Source of the DNA: Azolla caroliniana
Taxonomy: Eukaryota; Polypodiophyta
NCBI GenBank assembly: GCA_043228905.1
Contig: JBHGNT010000001.1
Span: 14,570,001 to 14,634,000 of the forward strand
Length of the DNA: 64,000 nucleotides
Reading direction: 5' to 3'
The notes beneath the pieces are model-generated. The model worked only from the letters and a program-made list of their open reading frames with translations, was not told the DNA's origin and did no database searches. The translations under genes were made by a program, and so were the position numbers. Shown here piece by piece: positions 23,624-34,417 of this stretch (position 1 is its first letter; each line of letters begins with the position of its first letter).

Positions 23624-23885
23624 TCGCCGGACGCCGGTTCGCCGGATGCCGTCATCGGTTGCCGCCGGATACCCGTGCCGTCGCCGGATGCCGTCGGTTA
23701 CCGCCGGATACCGTCGTCTCACCGGCGCCGGATACCGGTGCTGCCGCCGGATACCGTCGTCTCACCGGCGCCAGATACTGGTGCCGTCGCCGGTTGCCGC
23801 CGGATACCGGCGCCGCCGTCTCACCGGTGGATACCGGTGCCGGATACTGGTTGCCGCCGGATCACCGGCTCCATCGCCGGTCTGG
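23624..23885. repeat. GC-rich minisatellite, GCCGGATACCG motif
   Basis: About 260 bp of irregular repeats of GCCGGATACCG/GTCGTCTCACCG in otherwise AT-rich DNA. All three plus frames stay open through it (up to 148 codons) only because of composition; I do not consider them genes. The G2 LTR has a shorter CCGG-rich stretch at the same relative place (38365-38460). Confidence 0.85.
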
Positions 23886-23910
23886 TTTTGGTTGGCCAAA
23901 ACCCTTTACG

Positions 23911-24377
23911 AGTAGTTAGCCCACCTCTACTCTTAGTTCAAGTTACCTTGAACTCTCTATGCTCCACACATAGACACAAAGATAATATCTTTTGCTCTAC
24001 CTTATATATGATGAGAGCCGTATTTGTCGTGCCTATGTGGGATATCTCACAATTTTCTCTTTTCCTTTCACAAACTTTATACCCTCATATATTGACATTT
24101 AGTTGTCCGTTTCTCGTGTAATAAAGTGCATTCGAAACCTCCATCATTTTGTACTTAGATATTAAATTTATTTAAAATGTTATCTTCACAATTATTGTAT
24201 TATGTGATTCATACTCGATTTCGTATGTTTTATGGGATTTTCACAGTATTGCTGAAAATCTTCACGACAACGTAATAAACGAGCTTTGTATACCTTCTTT
24301 TCTCCAACTTTTTGGAGTGAGTCTGTTTTTGCAATTATGTATTTGATTAGAGAAAATCACTATAAACAGTTCAATTA
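23911..24377. other. Non-coding, possible small LTR end
   Basis: The minus strand reads TGTGAGATATCCCACATAGG from 24053 downwards, then CATATATAAGG (TATA). This start resembles the ends of small plant terminal-repeat elements. No partner copy in the window. The rest is AT-rich intron-like sequence. Confidence 0.3.
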
Positions 24378-24513
24378 AAAGTTTAAAGACACATACCCAT
24401 TCTCTAAATACAATAAAGAATTCCATTCACTAGGCATGCTTGTTCTACCTCCTCCCATGTAGGTAGGGATAGTTTCTTCATCATCAACTCCTAAATCTTC
24501 ATGTACACTTTAT
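24378..24513 (-). pseudogene. Possible small exon of the ParB-methyltransferase gene
   Basis: A plausible acceptor (minus TTTGGTTTGTAG) precedes 24513. One frame reads EDLGVDDEETIPTYMGGG, another KKLSLPTWEEVEQ; neither can be preferred. Its position between the linker exon and the motif IV exon is the only other support. Confidence 0.25.
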
Positions 24514-24594
24514 GGCTACAAACCAAAAAAATCACTGGTCAATCATCAAAGCAAAACAAGAAGCTAACAATTTCAATAACCTATCAATATACTT

Positions 24595-25703
24595 CTAAAA
24601 CTCAGTAACCATCTCTTCCAAGCTAAACTCCTTGGCAGTTACTCGTGAAAGTACAGATATTAATAACCTCTCGTCTTTAATGCCTTGTAAAGACCGCCAA
24701 GGGAGTAACTTAATGTCTTCGGGGAGCTCCTCGATTATCAAATCACTTTTATGTGATTTTGATTTCATCTCCACGTGTGGATCCACTTTTGGCTTCTTTG
24801 ACCGTCGACCTTTCACCTCTTTCCGCTCCCACATACTAAATATTTTATCTTGCAAATCCCACACCTCCCCTGTTCTAAAAGTTACCTAAAACCACGAATC
24901 ATATTTCCTCAATCCTTCTAACTTTGTGCGTTCATCTATAGCTATCCCCACCTCCAATAAACATTGGAGATGCAGTCCAAGATGTGGCCCGGGACCATAT
25001 CTTTGTAATGCATCAAGGTACTCGTGATGAAAGAATCTTATGCGTTCTATACAAGACATGTTTTTGTTTGTAATCATTGTCATTATTATGGTCCCAGGCA
25101 AATAACTTTGCCTCTTCATGAGTTAGACCTGTGTACACCTTACATTCTGCGTACTTGAAGAATGGGGTTAGCAAATATTCTTTGAAAAGTTGATGTCTCG
25201 CTTCTACTGAATGAGATCCTCCTATGACATAGTATGTATAATCATCACCAGAACTATACTTGAAATCTGCAGTTGTGGGGCATTGTTGCATGGGGATTGA
25301 TCTTCATTTTACTTTTTTGATTTTGGACGTGGGCGGCATGGGGCTCTTGGATTTCAAGTGGGCGTCTTCTGGTCACAAGATCCATTGGAGGCCTTTGAAT
25401 CGAACAGATTGGCAAGTGAAAATGCAGGCCTTTATGTACTAGCATTGTCTTTACAATATTCTCTCTTATTCGATTTTTCTCTAAGGTTAGTATTCTTGAT
25501 GACATTTGTCCTCCCGGAGGTGAAATTTCGAGCTGTTGCTCCTCATCCTCCTCCACGAACTCCACTACGTCTAGTTCGTCGTCATCAAGTTTTGGTCGTT
25601 TTTTTTACTTTTTCTATTCTAGTTTTGACTTCCGAGATTTCTTTGGAGGTGTCTCTGCCTCTACAATCATTAGCTTCCGTGTAACGTAAGGACGAAGAGC
25701 CAT
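24595..25703 (-). pseudogene. ParB-methyltransferase gene, ParB-like domain and linker
   Basis: From 25703: a charged N-terminal stretch, then DLVTRRRPLEIQEP, KMKINPHA and YYVIGGSHSVEARHQL. The GGSHSVEA motif matches the G-x-H-R/S-x-x-A box of ParB/Srx-fold domains. KVYTGLTHEEAKLFAWDHN follows, as in ParB. Then a helical linker: IERIRFFHHEYLDALQRYGP and TGEVWDLQDKIFSMWERKE. Breaks: stops at 25614-25616 and 25605-25607, frameshifts near 25260 and 25080, TAG at 24886 and TAG at 24595, the last two at positions that read naturally as Gln. Family knowledge: ParB-like domains fused to DNA methyltransferases occur in phage and bacterial proteins. Confidence 0.6.
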
Positions 25704-25705
25704 TA

Positions 25706-26180
25706 TTATATTATTTTTAGTTTGAATATCTTTTCGTAAAACTTAGGAGTGCAGCACTCTGCCACCAAGTTGCCTTCATCAAGTAGAACATGTCTAGCAC
25801 CCCCGGAGCTTTCTACATCAAGGATAAAATTAGGAGAATCACAATTTTCGTACTCAATATTTTGGAGTTTTCCATATGTGAAGGTCTTGCCTAACTCCAA
25901 TTTGCCTTTTCCTGGAGACATTGCGAAAATGAGTAGTAGCACCCCATCTTCCTCCACGTAAACCAAATTCCATTCGAGGTCTGCTTAGTTTTTCACTTTT
26001 AGCTCTTGGGAATTTTCTTCCAACAACTTCATTGTATTCCCTATGGAAGATTTTGAAGTGCCGTCACCGCCAGACTTGAAGAGCGTCTTGCGGGACTTGT
26101 CTTGTAAGATGTTGTTCGAGCCCCTTTTAATTAGGGACCGTATCTTTAGCTTGAAGGCTGAGACTTCTTGATGTGGCTCA
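25706..26180 (-). pseudogene. Upstream exon of the same minus-strand gene, unrecognised domain
   Basis: An acceptor (minus TTTTATTTTAG) precedes 26180 and the frame then stays open to 25706, apart from one TAA at 25986-25988. Features: a basic start (KLKIRSLIKRGS), then LEWNLVYVEEDGVLLLIFA, GKLELGKTFTYGKLQN and GNLVAECCTPKFYEKIF. It looks like a small beta-rich domain. I do not recognise it. Linking it to the ParB part rests only on strand and adjacency. Confidence 0.4.
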
Positions 26181-26989
26181 CTAAAATAAAATAAAATATT
26201 TAAGGAATTACTTAAAATAGAGAAAATTGTATAATTTTTGTAAAAATATATGTCTATATATAGAAAATAGGATATATTTTTGTCTTAAAATTGAGTTATT
26301 TTAATGTTATTTTCAATGGGAATCTGATGAAGTGCATTGGACCCCCGTTGAATGCTAATGGAAAACTGATGCACTGCATCGAATCCCCAACAAATATACG
26401 GGAAGCCGATGCAGTGCATCAAATTCCTATTGAAAGGCGTCGGTTTTAACAAGAATCCGATGCGGTTATTGAACTATACTAAAGATTTAACAATTTATTG
26501 GACACCCCTGCTTTCAACCACAATCCGATGCACTACAAGCAATTTTCTTTCCCTTGTTCATGCTTGCAAACTTGTGACGACGTGTACGAGATGGCTGAAA
26601 ACGAGAGTGCTTGAATGTCTGTGCTCCTAAGCTCTTGGACTTCTTCAACGCGATAATGACAATGAGGCGAAGACATTCCTTTATATAGTAACTTTTAAAA
26701 GAATTATTTTATAAAATAAAAATAAAAATAATTTCAAAAATGTTAAAAAGTTTCAAAATATATTATGCATGTTTATATTCGTATTTTTGAATATGTGGTG
26801 TATTTCCAAGATATTCTATTACTAAAATTACCAATTCAAGCTCATCTAACCTAGTCAAAATGTCCTCATCTTCGAGTAGAATATCTTTTTTTTCTGTGGA
26901 CCCTTTTACATAATCCAACAACTCGTTATTCTCAGCCAATGAGTAAAAATACCTAGGTGTTAAAAACGGGGAACATCAAAGGTCGAATT
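26181..26989. other. AT-rich non-coding sequence
   Basis: No gene supported. Contains the palindrome-bearing repeat array at 26315-26540. A 73-codon plus frame (26409-26630) is built partly from those repeats. Confidence 0.4.
26315..26540. repeat. Degenerate tandem repeats around GATGCAGTGCATC
   Basis: Four to five units of about 45-70 bp, each with a form of CCGATGCAGTGCATC (for example 26366-26380 and 26406-26420), partly self-complementary. Such arrays are typical of small DNA-transposon ends or local satellites; I cannot assign it. Confidence 0.55.
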
Positions 26990-27637
26990 GTGATGTTATC
27001 AATAGATCAAATTCAATTATCTCCATTGAGCCTTTGAACTCAAGTGGTAGTGAAATGAGCAAACGGTGTGTATTGAATGAAAAGGTTGATATGTCTATTG
27101 ACGAGGCTTGTGTAAATCAACCTCTCACTTTTAGAAGAATTCCTCGGCAAGTCAGTGTCAAAAGATTTAACTTTTTGACTTCCGAACAACAAATTGCATT
27201 AGATACAAGTAAGTCGTGCTGTGGGAGTCTTTGCTTTTCTAAATTTGGCAAGGCAAACTAAGGGGATTGTGGCAGTAGTATTTATTTTTAAATCGTGACG
27301 AACAGGATACTTTTCTGATTTCACATAGGCAATTAGTTCTAGATGACACAGGAGGGGCTATTTCAATGCATGTTGAATATTACCTTGCACTATGTACTAA
27401 GTGTTGTCAAGTTGCTTTCAAAATTGCTTATAGCATTGGGAACATTAGGCTCCAGAGAACTCAACTATGACTAGCAAAGGGATCATGGTTCCTTTTTGCT
27501 ATAATGCATTTGAAAGTAAGGGTCTGATTGGATGCCATGCTGTTAGGTGGATGGAGATGTATTTCTCAAAACAATGTGATATTATGCCTACGACTGGAAG
27601 ATTACATTTGTCAGATAGCTTCACTCGTCGTGAGGTA
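26990..27637 (+). pseudogene. Decayed gene of an uncharacterised family, cut by G3
   Basis: Readable in three frames. Frame one: RRIPRQVSVKRFNFLTSEQQ, then a Cys cluster SKSCCGSLC. Frame two: QYLFLNRDEQDTFLISHRQ, then YYLALCTKCCQVAFKIAY, SIGNIRLQRT. Frame three: CHAVRWMEMYFSKQCD, IMPTTGRLHLSDSFTRREV. The Cys cluster, then C-x-x-AF-x-x-xY-x-IG, then a WM-x-xYF...D-x-MP-x...H(L) pattern resembles a widespread uncharacterised eukaryotic family with a DDE-like core further on; that is from memory of the pattern and is uncertain. The frame stops where the G3 LTR begins at 27638. Confidence 0.4.
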
Positions 27638-28204
27638 TGTTACACCCTCCTGGAGAACACCTTTGATTACTCCTCCTAAGTAATCGGGTTAAAGAATCGT
27701 GGTGCATAGGGACTAGGGGTCAGATCTTACGACCGATTTAGATTGACACTTTGACAATCGTCTATAACCGATTGGTACATAAGCAAAAGCAAGTAATGAT
27801 AGATTGAAAATGATAAAAATGATGAGATAGACATAGAGATTAACCAACAAGTATATATGTATTCGATTACTGCAACATACAATAAAGATACAGATACAAT
27901 GACCGAGTAGAATTGGTATCGCTCACTCACTTAGTACCAATTTAGAACTAGGCTTAGTTGGCTCTGGGGACTCCTATTTTGTATGTGCTCTGGTATCGAC
28001 TCCCTTCTGTGTTCGCCCCTTCTCGATTATATAGCTACCTCCTACCTTGGCGCGTTCCAACTACTCCCTCTTGATATTCGACTTGTACCTTCGGTTGTTA
28101 GTGTTCGGCTTCTTTTGGCCCTTCCACATTTGTCCCCATGATCTTTTCCTATTTGTCCTTTGGGATCCGTGCACACTTTGGTCCCTTCTGTCCCATGGAT
28201 AACA
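27638..28204 (-). repeat. G3 3' LTR
   Basis: 567 bp with minus-strand ends TGTTATCC...GTAACA. I place the boundary at 28204 because the adjoining 35 bp closely match the sequence adjoining the G4 3' LTR at 49758. The left boundary is where the gene frame at 26990-27637 stops. The partner LTR is outside the window, so the duplication cannot be checked. Confidence 0.65.
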
Positions 28205-28339
28205 CCTGGCATGCCTGTGGGACAGTGCCTTGCACATCGAACTCGAAAAATAGACCAAAATCGAAGTTTGAAAAAAATCGAAACTATTGCACCCAAACAA
28301 TCGAAAAAACTTCTATGGTACATTAGTCTTCCTCCAAAA

Positions 28340-31194
28340 TTGATGTGATGCTGTCCATTTGCTCCGTCTCATCTGGTTTGAGGTTGGTGGAGAGATCGAC
28401 CCTTTGCTCGTGCACGTCACTTTCTGGGATGGTTGCTTGTGTTGGTTCGTCCTATTGGGGGGCTTCTTGGTCTTGCAGAATATTCTCTTTTGTAGAGTCC
28501 TTTTCTTGTTCCGGCCCTGTCTCCTGCTCTGGTTCTGCCTCTTGCTCTGGCACCGACTCTTGCTCCTTATCTTGGCCTTGCCTTTCCTCGGTTTTCAACT
28601 CATCAATGTGCAGCTCATGTGTTGCGTTTTCGGGCAAGACTCCCATCGTTGCTTGTGTGGAGGCCAATGCTTCCTTCTCGGCTTGGAGGCGCTCACGTTT
28701 GTACCCATCCACTTCAATGGCGAGAAGGAGTTGATCGTCCTTGAATTCCTCTAGGAGGGTCCCAATCACTGTGGTGTGCGTTTGAGCCAGGGCTTGGAAC
28801 TCCTCGATGAGGTCTTCTCTAAGCACCTGTATGCTATTCTCGTCCATTTTGAAGAATCCACGATCCTCCTTCCGATTCTCGGCATCTGCTTAGAATATCT
28901 GTAACTCGCTTGCTTGAGCCGACCACACATTCCAACCGCGAGCTAGTGCCTCTTCAACCTTCTAATTCCGCTTCCGTCGGTGTTTTGACACTAAAGCCTT
29001 CACTACTCTTCACCCATTTCATACTTGACATGGAGAGTGTTCATTGCCTCTTTGGCGGTTGCGGTGTCGAGTTCGTGCTAGACTTTCGCGAGTTGGTACG
29101 AAGTGCTTATTCCTTCAACCTTTTTCTCCACAACCTCCGCATGTTGTTCATATTTTCGGATGATTCGAGTCTTTACCTCTTCCATCTCCTTCTCGTACGA
29201 ATCCCGGTCTCTTTGCACTGTGGTCTGCAGCTTATGGAGGGATTCTGTCAATGCGTACTTTTCGCTCTCCAACTCACGCAGTAGCTGGTGCTATCGAAAT
29301 GTTGTTGTAGTTCAGTGTGCTCGTTTCGGATAATCAGGAGTTGGTCGTTTTGTATGGTGTAAGCCCGTTGATATCATTCCTCTATCTCATGGATCTTGGC
29401 AACTGATATCTCATTGGCTGCCTGAAGAGAAGACGCACCCTGTGCTTCCATATCATGGAGCTTGGCCGCGGATTTGTCGTTGGCAGCCTTAAGAGTAGTT
29501 GCAACTTTTTCTTCCATCTCTTAGAGAGTTTTCGTATATTCGGCCGTCCCTGTGTCGAGTTGGTGCTATAATTCGGCTTCTTGGTTTTGAGCCTGCTCAT
29601 GGATACGGTCGATTTCCTCCTTGGCCTCTTGATATCTTTCCTTGGCCTTCTCGACAATCGTCGTTTGGGTTGCCAATTCTTCTTCATAGTGTGGTGGCGG
29701 GGCCGTTGTCGTGTCAGAGGTAAGGGTGTGTTGTGTTCGGTGGCAGTGCTCAAAACGAGAGTTTCTTCGTCTTGGTGGATAGGTGGACTAACCTGTGTAG
29801 AAGCAACCGCTTGAGTAGGGTTGGGAGGTGGGAGGGCAAGAGGGTCGTTTTGCCCTAAGCTTCTGCTTTCCTGGAGCTTCCGTTCGAGCTCGACTATTCG
29901 GTTTTCCAAAGCCTGCCACATTTCCATCACCGTCTTTGCTTGCGCGCTGCTTTGCTACATATGGCTATATCCTTGGCCTCGCAGGTCGTTTTGTCCAATC
30001 GTTGGAAGGTTTCTACCAGGGCCATGTTTAATTCCGATAGTGCGATGAGGAGGTGGTTGGTCTTACTTTGCCGTTTTTGGCCGATTTTCTGCAACGCCAG
30101 TTCTTCGTCCGACTCAAGTTCTCCTGGGAGAGCTCGCTAGATCATCTGCTTCTCTATATGTTCGTAGGCCATGCGTGCCGCTGCTGTGACCTGGAGTCGA
30201 GCGAGGAAATCTATGAGCTCGTATGAAATACCATGCCGCAAAATTGCACCGAGATCATAAGCCTCGGTCGGCAAGTCCTTATAGGCCAACACTTCATCTT
30301 CTGAGATTTGGGACGCTTGGCCCTTCTCTAAATTTCCTATCAAGGACAGAGCCTGTCGGGGACGATGGCTACGGTTTTGGTCGGTGCGATGAACATCTGT
30401 ACTGTGTCCGCCGAGGAGTGGTCCCTTTCTTAATCTTTGTTGCGTCTATGTAGTCGGTGACGCTTCTTAGCCGGGCTTGGTTGTGCTGACGCCTTCTGTG
30501 CATCACACGAATCCTCTCTTGGCTGTTTAGGCCGATCACCCAAGGGTTGTTTCTTGTTTTCGACAGAGGGTTTCCGGGTCTCCTCCCGGAGTTCTCGTCG
30601 AGGGATTTGCAATGTTGGCGTGGGCTTCTCCACCGGGACTACTGGTTTGGGTTTTTAGCCCCCCTCGGATGGTGATATCTTCTACCGGCTCTTGAGCCGG
30701 CTCTTGGGATGTCGGGGTTTGTGCAGGAATGATGTCTTGCCATTCTTCTTGGCCAAACTATAAAGCCTTTTGTCTCTTAGTTTGGGTAGGCAGGGCAAGG
30801 AGGGCGAGGTTTTGTCAGGTGCAGTCATGGAATGGGGTGGGTAGAGCACAAATAGGTAGTGTGCTAAGGCATGGATTAACTTCTTTCCTACTTGCAAGGC
30901 CAAAAGGCCGGCTCTGACACCTTCCTCGGTAATGAACCCCCAATCGAGCATGCCACCTCTAGAGGCGGTGATGATGATGATGATCACTGCCTTCTTTTTC
31001 GGCATTCCATAGACGGTGGCGTGCACGCAGGTGATTTCCAGGAGAAAGCTGGCCAGGTTGTTGAAAAACTTGTTTGGCACTCCTTGCATCCAATAGGCTT
31101 TTGCTAACACTGAATATTCCCTGAAATGGGCCTCGAGGACGTGTTGACGCGGGAGCTCGATCTCTTGATGGCCACCGCGTTTTAGTCCCAACAC
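28340..31194 (-). pseudogene. G3 additional ORF after pol: N-terminal domain and coiled coils
   Basis: Starting near 31194: REYSVLAKAYWMQGVPNKFF, then LDWGFITEEGVRAGLLALQ (30682-31194), matching in pattern the G4 protein (FGEYSLASKGYRTQG... and VDWPVLIADGLCAA). Then a basic/proline region, a helical piece (30137-30343), and long Glu/Gln/Lys-rich coiled coils (29382-29930, 29078-29272, 28452-28847), the last ending in EQE-type repeats. Frames change several times. Function unknown; an extra ORF 3' of pol is known in Tat-lineage elements. Confidence 0.6.
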
Positions 31195-31195
31195 A

Positions 31196-31642
31196 GATTA
31201 TATAGTGATGGGAGAGTCTAAGTTTACCACATGCAAGCATCATGCCTTTTCTAACTCTAGTGTACATGCACACTACATGTCCATGATTAACTTTTCCCAT
31301 CATGCTTTTCCTTTAACGCAAGTGTTCATGCACACCACGTGTGCATGATTAGCTTTTCTATCATACTTTTTCATTTAACTCGAGTGTGTATGGATGAATA
31401 ACTTTTTCTATCATGCTTATCTCAAGTATTTACATGGCATAAAGTTTAGTTATATTAACTTTAATATTCATAATGTGCTAGTACAATGGTAAGGCTTGAA
31501 ATCGTTAACATGGAGGTACATGGTTCAAATCTTGCCCTATGCATGTAACATAATTATTTTAGTATTTTCTCCTATTTCTTTATACTTAGTCGATTGGGTA
31601 CACCAAACATATTTTACATAGTGTACAAAGTACACTACGACA
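31196..31642 (-). repeat. LTR fragment of the G2 family inside G3
   Basis: The 5' end (minus TGTCGTAGTGTACTTTG, at 31642) and the following tRNA-like block, Pu/Py tracts and TATATAGTGATGGGAG match the first half of the G2 LTR. It stops at about 31196, without the U5 half. No target duplication found, so this is a truncated, old copy. Confidence 0.7.
31479..31532 (+). other. tRNA-like segment in the LTR fragment
   Basis: A box TAGTACAATGG (31479-31489) and B-like box GGTTCAAATCT (31522-31532), antisense to the LTR. Confidence 0.5.
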
Positions 31643-31834
31643 TCGTAGAAAGAAAGAAAGAAAGAAAGATATATTAATGTCTTCTAAGGCCAAATTTGGC
31701 CCATGAGACAAATGGTTTACAAAAAATGGGATATTTACCCATTCATCGTTCAAAGTAAAAAATCAAAATAAGATAAAAAATAGTTCAAAGAAAAACATGT
31801 TCTACAATGAAAAGATGTTATACTAGGCCTAATT
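31643..31834. other. Non-coding, GAAA microsatellite
   Basis: GAAA repeated about five times at 31647-31668, then AT-rich sequence. No gene. Confidence 0.5.
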
Positions 31835-32407
31835 TCATTTCCATCCAAGTCTCTCGAAGAGAAGTGGGAGGTCAAAGGGTTGCGATGTGCATGTGGCCCA
31901 TGGTCCCAATGTAAAAGGTACCCCAACCATAGCTTCTAGTCGACGTAGCTCACATTCCCTTATCTTCTTAATCTTTTCTACTCCACGTTGACGTGTTTTG
32001 AAGCCCAAGATCCGAGGGCGTTTGGTTATTCTTTGTTTTTTTGCTTCCTCAAGGGAGAGGCCGAGTGGCGTAATTTTATCCACATTCATCGTCTCCCCTT
32101 GTTCCTGAAAAATTACACTAGTTACATGTTGATGAATTGTAAAAGGGTTATGATTAACACTTTGTAATTTATTCTCCCTATGTTGTTTTCGCTCTAAGAT
32201 ATACCTACCTAGTCTTTTTACACTCGGGGTATCTAATAGTTTGGAGAGGGTGGGAGAGGGTCCTAATAGAGAGAGAGCTTGAGGGTTGTGTGTGTTATGT
32301 GCTTTTGTGCGTATGTGAGTTCTTTGCTTGTGTTGCCCCTCCTTTTGTAAATGCTTCGTTTCCCAAGCCATGGCCTTGTGCCCTAGATTTATAATATTTC
32401 CTGTCAT
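31835..32407 (-). CDS. Unrecognised 190-codon frame between G3 pol and the extra ORF
   Basis: An uninterrupted frame, unusual in such a decayed element. Features: His/Thr-rich start, then KRLGRYILERKQHRENKLQ and a basic helix KIKKIRECELRRLEAM. No motif I know. It lies where G4 has the untranslated gap and start of its extra ORF, so it may be the N-terminal exon of the G3 extra ORF or an independent captured sequence. Could also be chance. Confidence 0.3.
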   Translation of the reverse strand: MTGNIINLGHKAMAWETKHLQKEGQHKQRTHIRTKAHNTHNPQALSLLGPSPTLSKLLDTPSVKRLGRYILERKQHRENKLQSVNHNPFTIHQHVTSVIFQEQGETMNVDKITPLGLSLEEAKKQRITKRPRILGFKTRQRGVEKIKKIRECELRRLEAMVGVPFTLGPWATCTSQPFDLPLLFERLGWK

Positions 32408-32544
32408 TATTAGGTTTTAAGGCCACGTGTCAGGAATCATTTCTACTTGCTTTTTTCGTTCTTCGTGCATGCTCTTTAAATACTTAACTTGGTGGGTTTG
32501 TTTTTTTCTTTCACTTAATATATATATTCAGGTAGGTGGGGTAG

Positions 32545-33301
32545 TTACCGTAATTGGGGTGACATACCCTCGTGGGTCACCATGACACCTACCTCAGGCC
32601 GACCGAGGTCGTGCCATCTGTCCGAAAATGGGTTGGGTGGGGTATGGTAGAAATATGGCTTTAATTGGAACCCATTGACCCATTTTGGCATGATATCTCC
32701 AGCTAATGTCCCGAGTTGAAAGGTTCCATTTCCAGAACGAACTTGTCCATCGAAACCGGAGCTTCCCTGGCATTGAGCCGAACCGAGTTTGAAATACCAG
32801 AACAACCTTGCCAATTCGTAATGATTTCTCGTTCCCTTTTTGATGACAAGCGATGAACGCTTTATGCCAGCGTTGACCGTGCTCCAGATATCTGAGACTA
32901 GCAAGCCAATCTTCCCCGAGTTCGAGTAGTTGTTTAAGTCGTTTTTGTTCTAACCCGGTTTCGGGGAGTCGTTCCGAGATCTGCACGCATAAGCTTGGCA
33001 CCTGGAATTCGATCATTGTGATGGGTTCTAATTGAATGCCAACCGAAAAGGCATGGACTTAATCCTAGTCTTGAAGGTTGTGCGATTAGCCCAAAGTGCG
33101 CTGTGTAGCTTCTCGTCCCAGTTGGTGCGATTCTCGTTCACGATTTTCTTGAGGAATGGTCTGAAGCATTTTATTTGTCGACTTGGCTAGGCCATTTGCT
33201 TGTAGATAGTAAGGCGTGCTTTTCTTATGTACCACCTCGTAGTGTGTTGTGAGCTCCCAAATAATGTTGTTGATGAAATGTCCACCCTGATCTCTTATCA
33301 A
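32545..33301 (-). pseudogene. G3 integrase, C-terminal half
   Basis: From 33301: RDQGGHFINN (second catalytic Asp), STPYYLQANGLAKSTNKML, where the catalytic Glu is Lys (AKS for AES). Then FQVPSLCVQISERL, a Glu/Lys/Arg-rich helix and GTFQLGTLAGDIMPKWVNG (C-terminal DNA-binding barrel). Frames change near 33090-33010. Homologous throughout to G4 52191-53183. Confidence 0.8.
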
Positions 33302-33372
33302 CTCGATTGGGTAGCTGAATCGGCACTAGAGGCATTCGTAAACAAATTTCAATGTATTGATTACCAGTTCAG

Positions 33373-34414
33373 GCTGCGGCCGGCTTGAATGGGTCGGCGA
33401 ATCCAACCCCCACTTCTGGAATGGCTTGAGTGGAAGGATTGGCTAGTGGGGCATTCATGCTCGCTCGGTAGGTTGACCCATGCATTGGTAGAGGTCGCAT
33501 TGCTAACAGAATTCGTGAGCATTTTTCTGTGTTGTCAGCCACCATAAGCTGCTTTGCCAAACTTTTCTAGTTGTTGCATCACCTATGTAATGTCCCCTAG
33601 TGATTCCATAATGGGTTCCTCGGAGGATGGCGTCTTTTTCGAATGTCCGAATTGCTCGATGCCTGATTCCGTCTGAGCCTTTGTGGTATAGTGTATTGGT
33701 GATGAGGTAGAAGTTTCGACTTCGGACAGACAACCACTTCTTTGCATCGAGGGGCAAGTAATCGGGTGGAAGACCAATGCTTAGGAAGTATACCATTTCT
33801 TCTATCCATCCATCTTTGGATTCTGGATTCGACAGTGTGGGGTCAATTTTGAAAATGTCGGCATTTGGGAGATCGTCGTAAACGCTTTCGCTTGGTTCTC
33901 CCGATTCGAGTCGATTGAGGTGGTCAGCCACCGCATGTTGTACCCTAGGGCGATGATGTATATCGAATTCAAATTCTTGTAAGAGAAACTTCCATCTAGC
34001 TAGTCTTCCGATCAACAACTCCTTTGTTACCAAGTATAAAAGAGTCGAGTGATCGACATGGAATGTGAATTTTCGACCGAGAAGATAGTGCCAAAACTTG
34101 ATAATGATGCAGATCATGCCGAGCGCGTCTCTCTCCATGGTCGAATAATTTCTTTCCGTAGTTGAGAGACATCGGCTAGCATAGTAGACGGGTTGGTACG
34201 AATTTGGAGGTGTCATCTGCATTAAAGCACTCCCGATGGCCATGTAGGATGTGTCAACGAAAACGTGGAAGAGTTGTGACCAATCAGGTGGTTGCACAAC
34301 TGGTGTGTGAGACAACATGATCTTAAGGGCCTTGTAAGCTTCATCTTCTAGTGCCGTCCAACGGAAAGGAGTTTTGTGAACCACCACAAGTAGCGGCATC
34401 GCGAAATCGGCCAA
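33373..34414 (-). pseudogene. G3 RNase H and integrase zinc-binding region
   Basis: From 34414: KTPFRWTALEDEAYKALK, HVFVDTSYMAIGSALMQ (first RNase H Asp), ERNYSTMERDALGM (Glu), FHVDHSTLLYL (Asp) and HAVADHLNRLES. The HHCC domain then begins (GTHYGITRGHYIGDATTRKV) and stops at 33503. The piece from about 33500 to 33302, which should carry the first catalytic Asp of the integrase, is largely missing (a deletion of roughly 80 codons). Confidence 0.82.
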
Positions 34415-34417
34415 GTA

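Larger units (their letters stand above)
23044..23910 (-). repeat. Decayed LTR-like segment related to the G2 family
   Basis: The left end (GGATCGTGAGGCGGAACC, then GCCGGGGTTCTGGAC) matches the U5 end of G2 LTRs (GGATCGTTACGTGAGTC, then GGGAACCGCTGGGGTT). As in those LTRs, a tRNA-like A/B box pair and then a CCGG-rich stretch follow in the same order. The outer boundary is unclear. A TGTGAGATATCCCAC motif on the minus strand, with its 5' end at 24053, could mark it or belong to another small element. It separates methyltransferase exons. Confidence 0.5.

Noticed and set aside
23592-24121. Overlapping plus frames of 86-148 codons over the GC minisatellite
   Set aside because: Open in all frames because of repeat composition; the predicted proteins are low-complexity.
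16093-26180. Bacterial contamination as the source of the methyltransferase
   Set aside because: Plant-type splice signals, AT-rich introns and plant LTR elements inserted in the exons show it is nuclear plant DNA.
28359-30453. Plus-strand frames opposite the G3 extra ORF
   Set aside because: They are antisense shadows of coiled-coil codons, with Cys/Ser/Phe-rich nonsense sequence.
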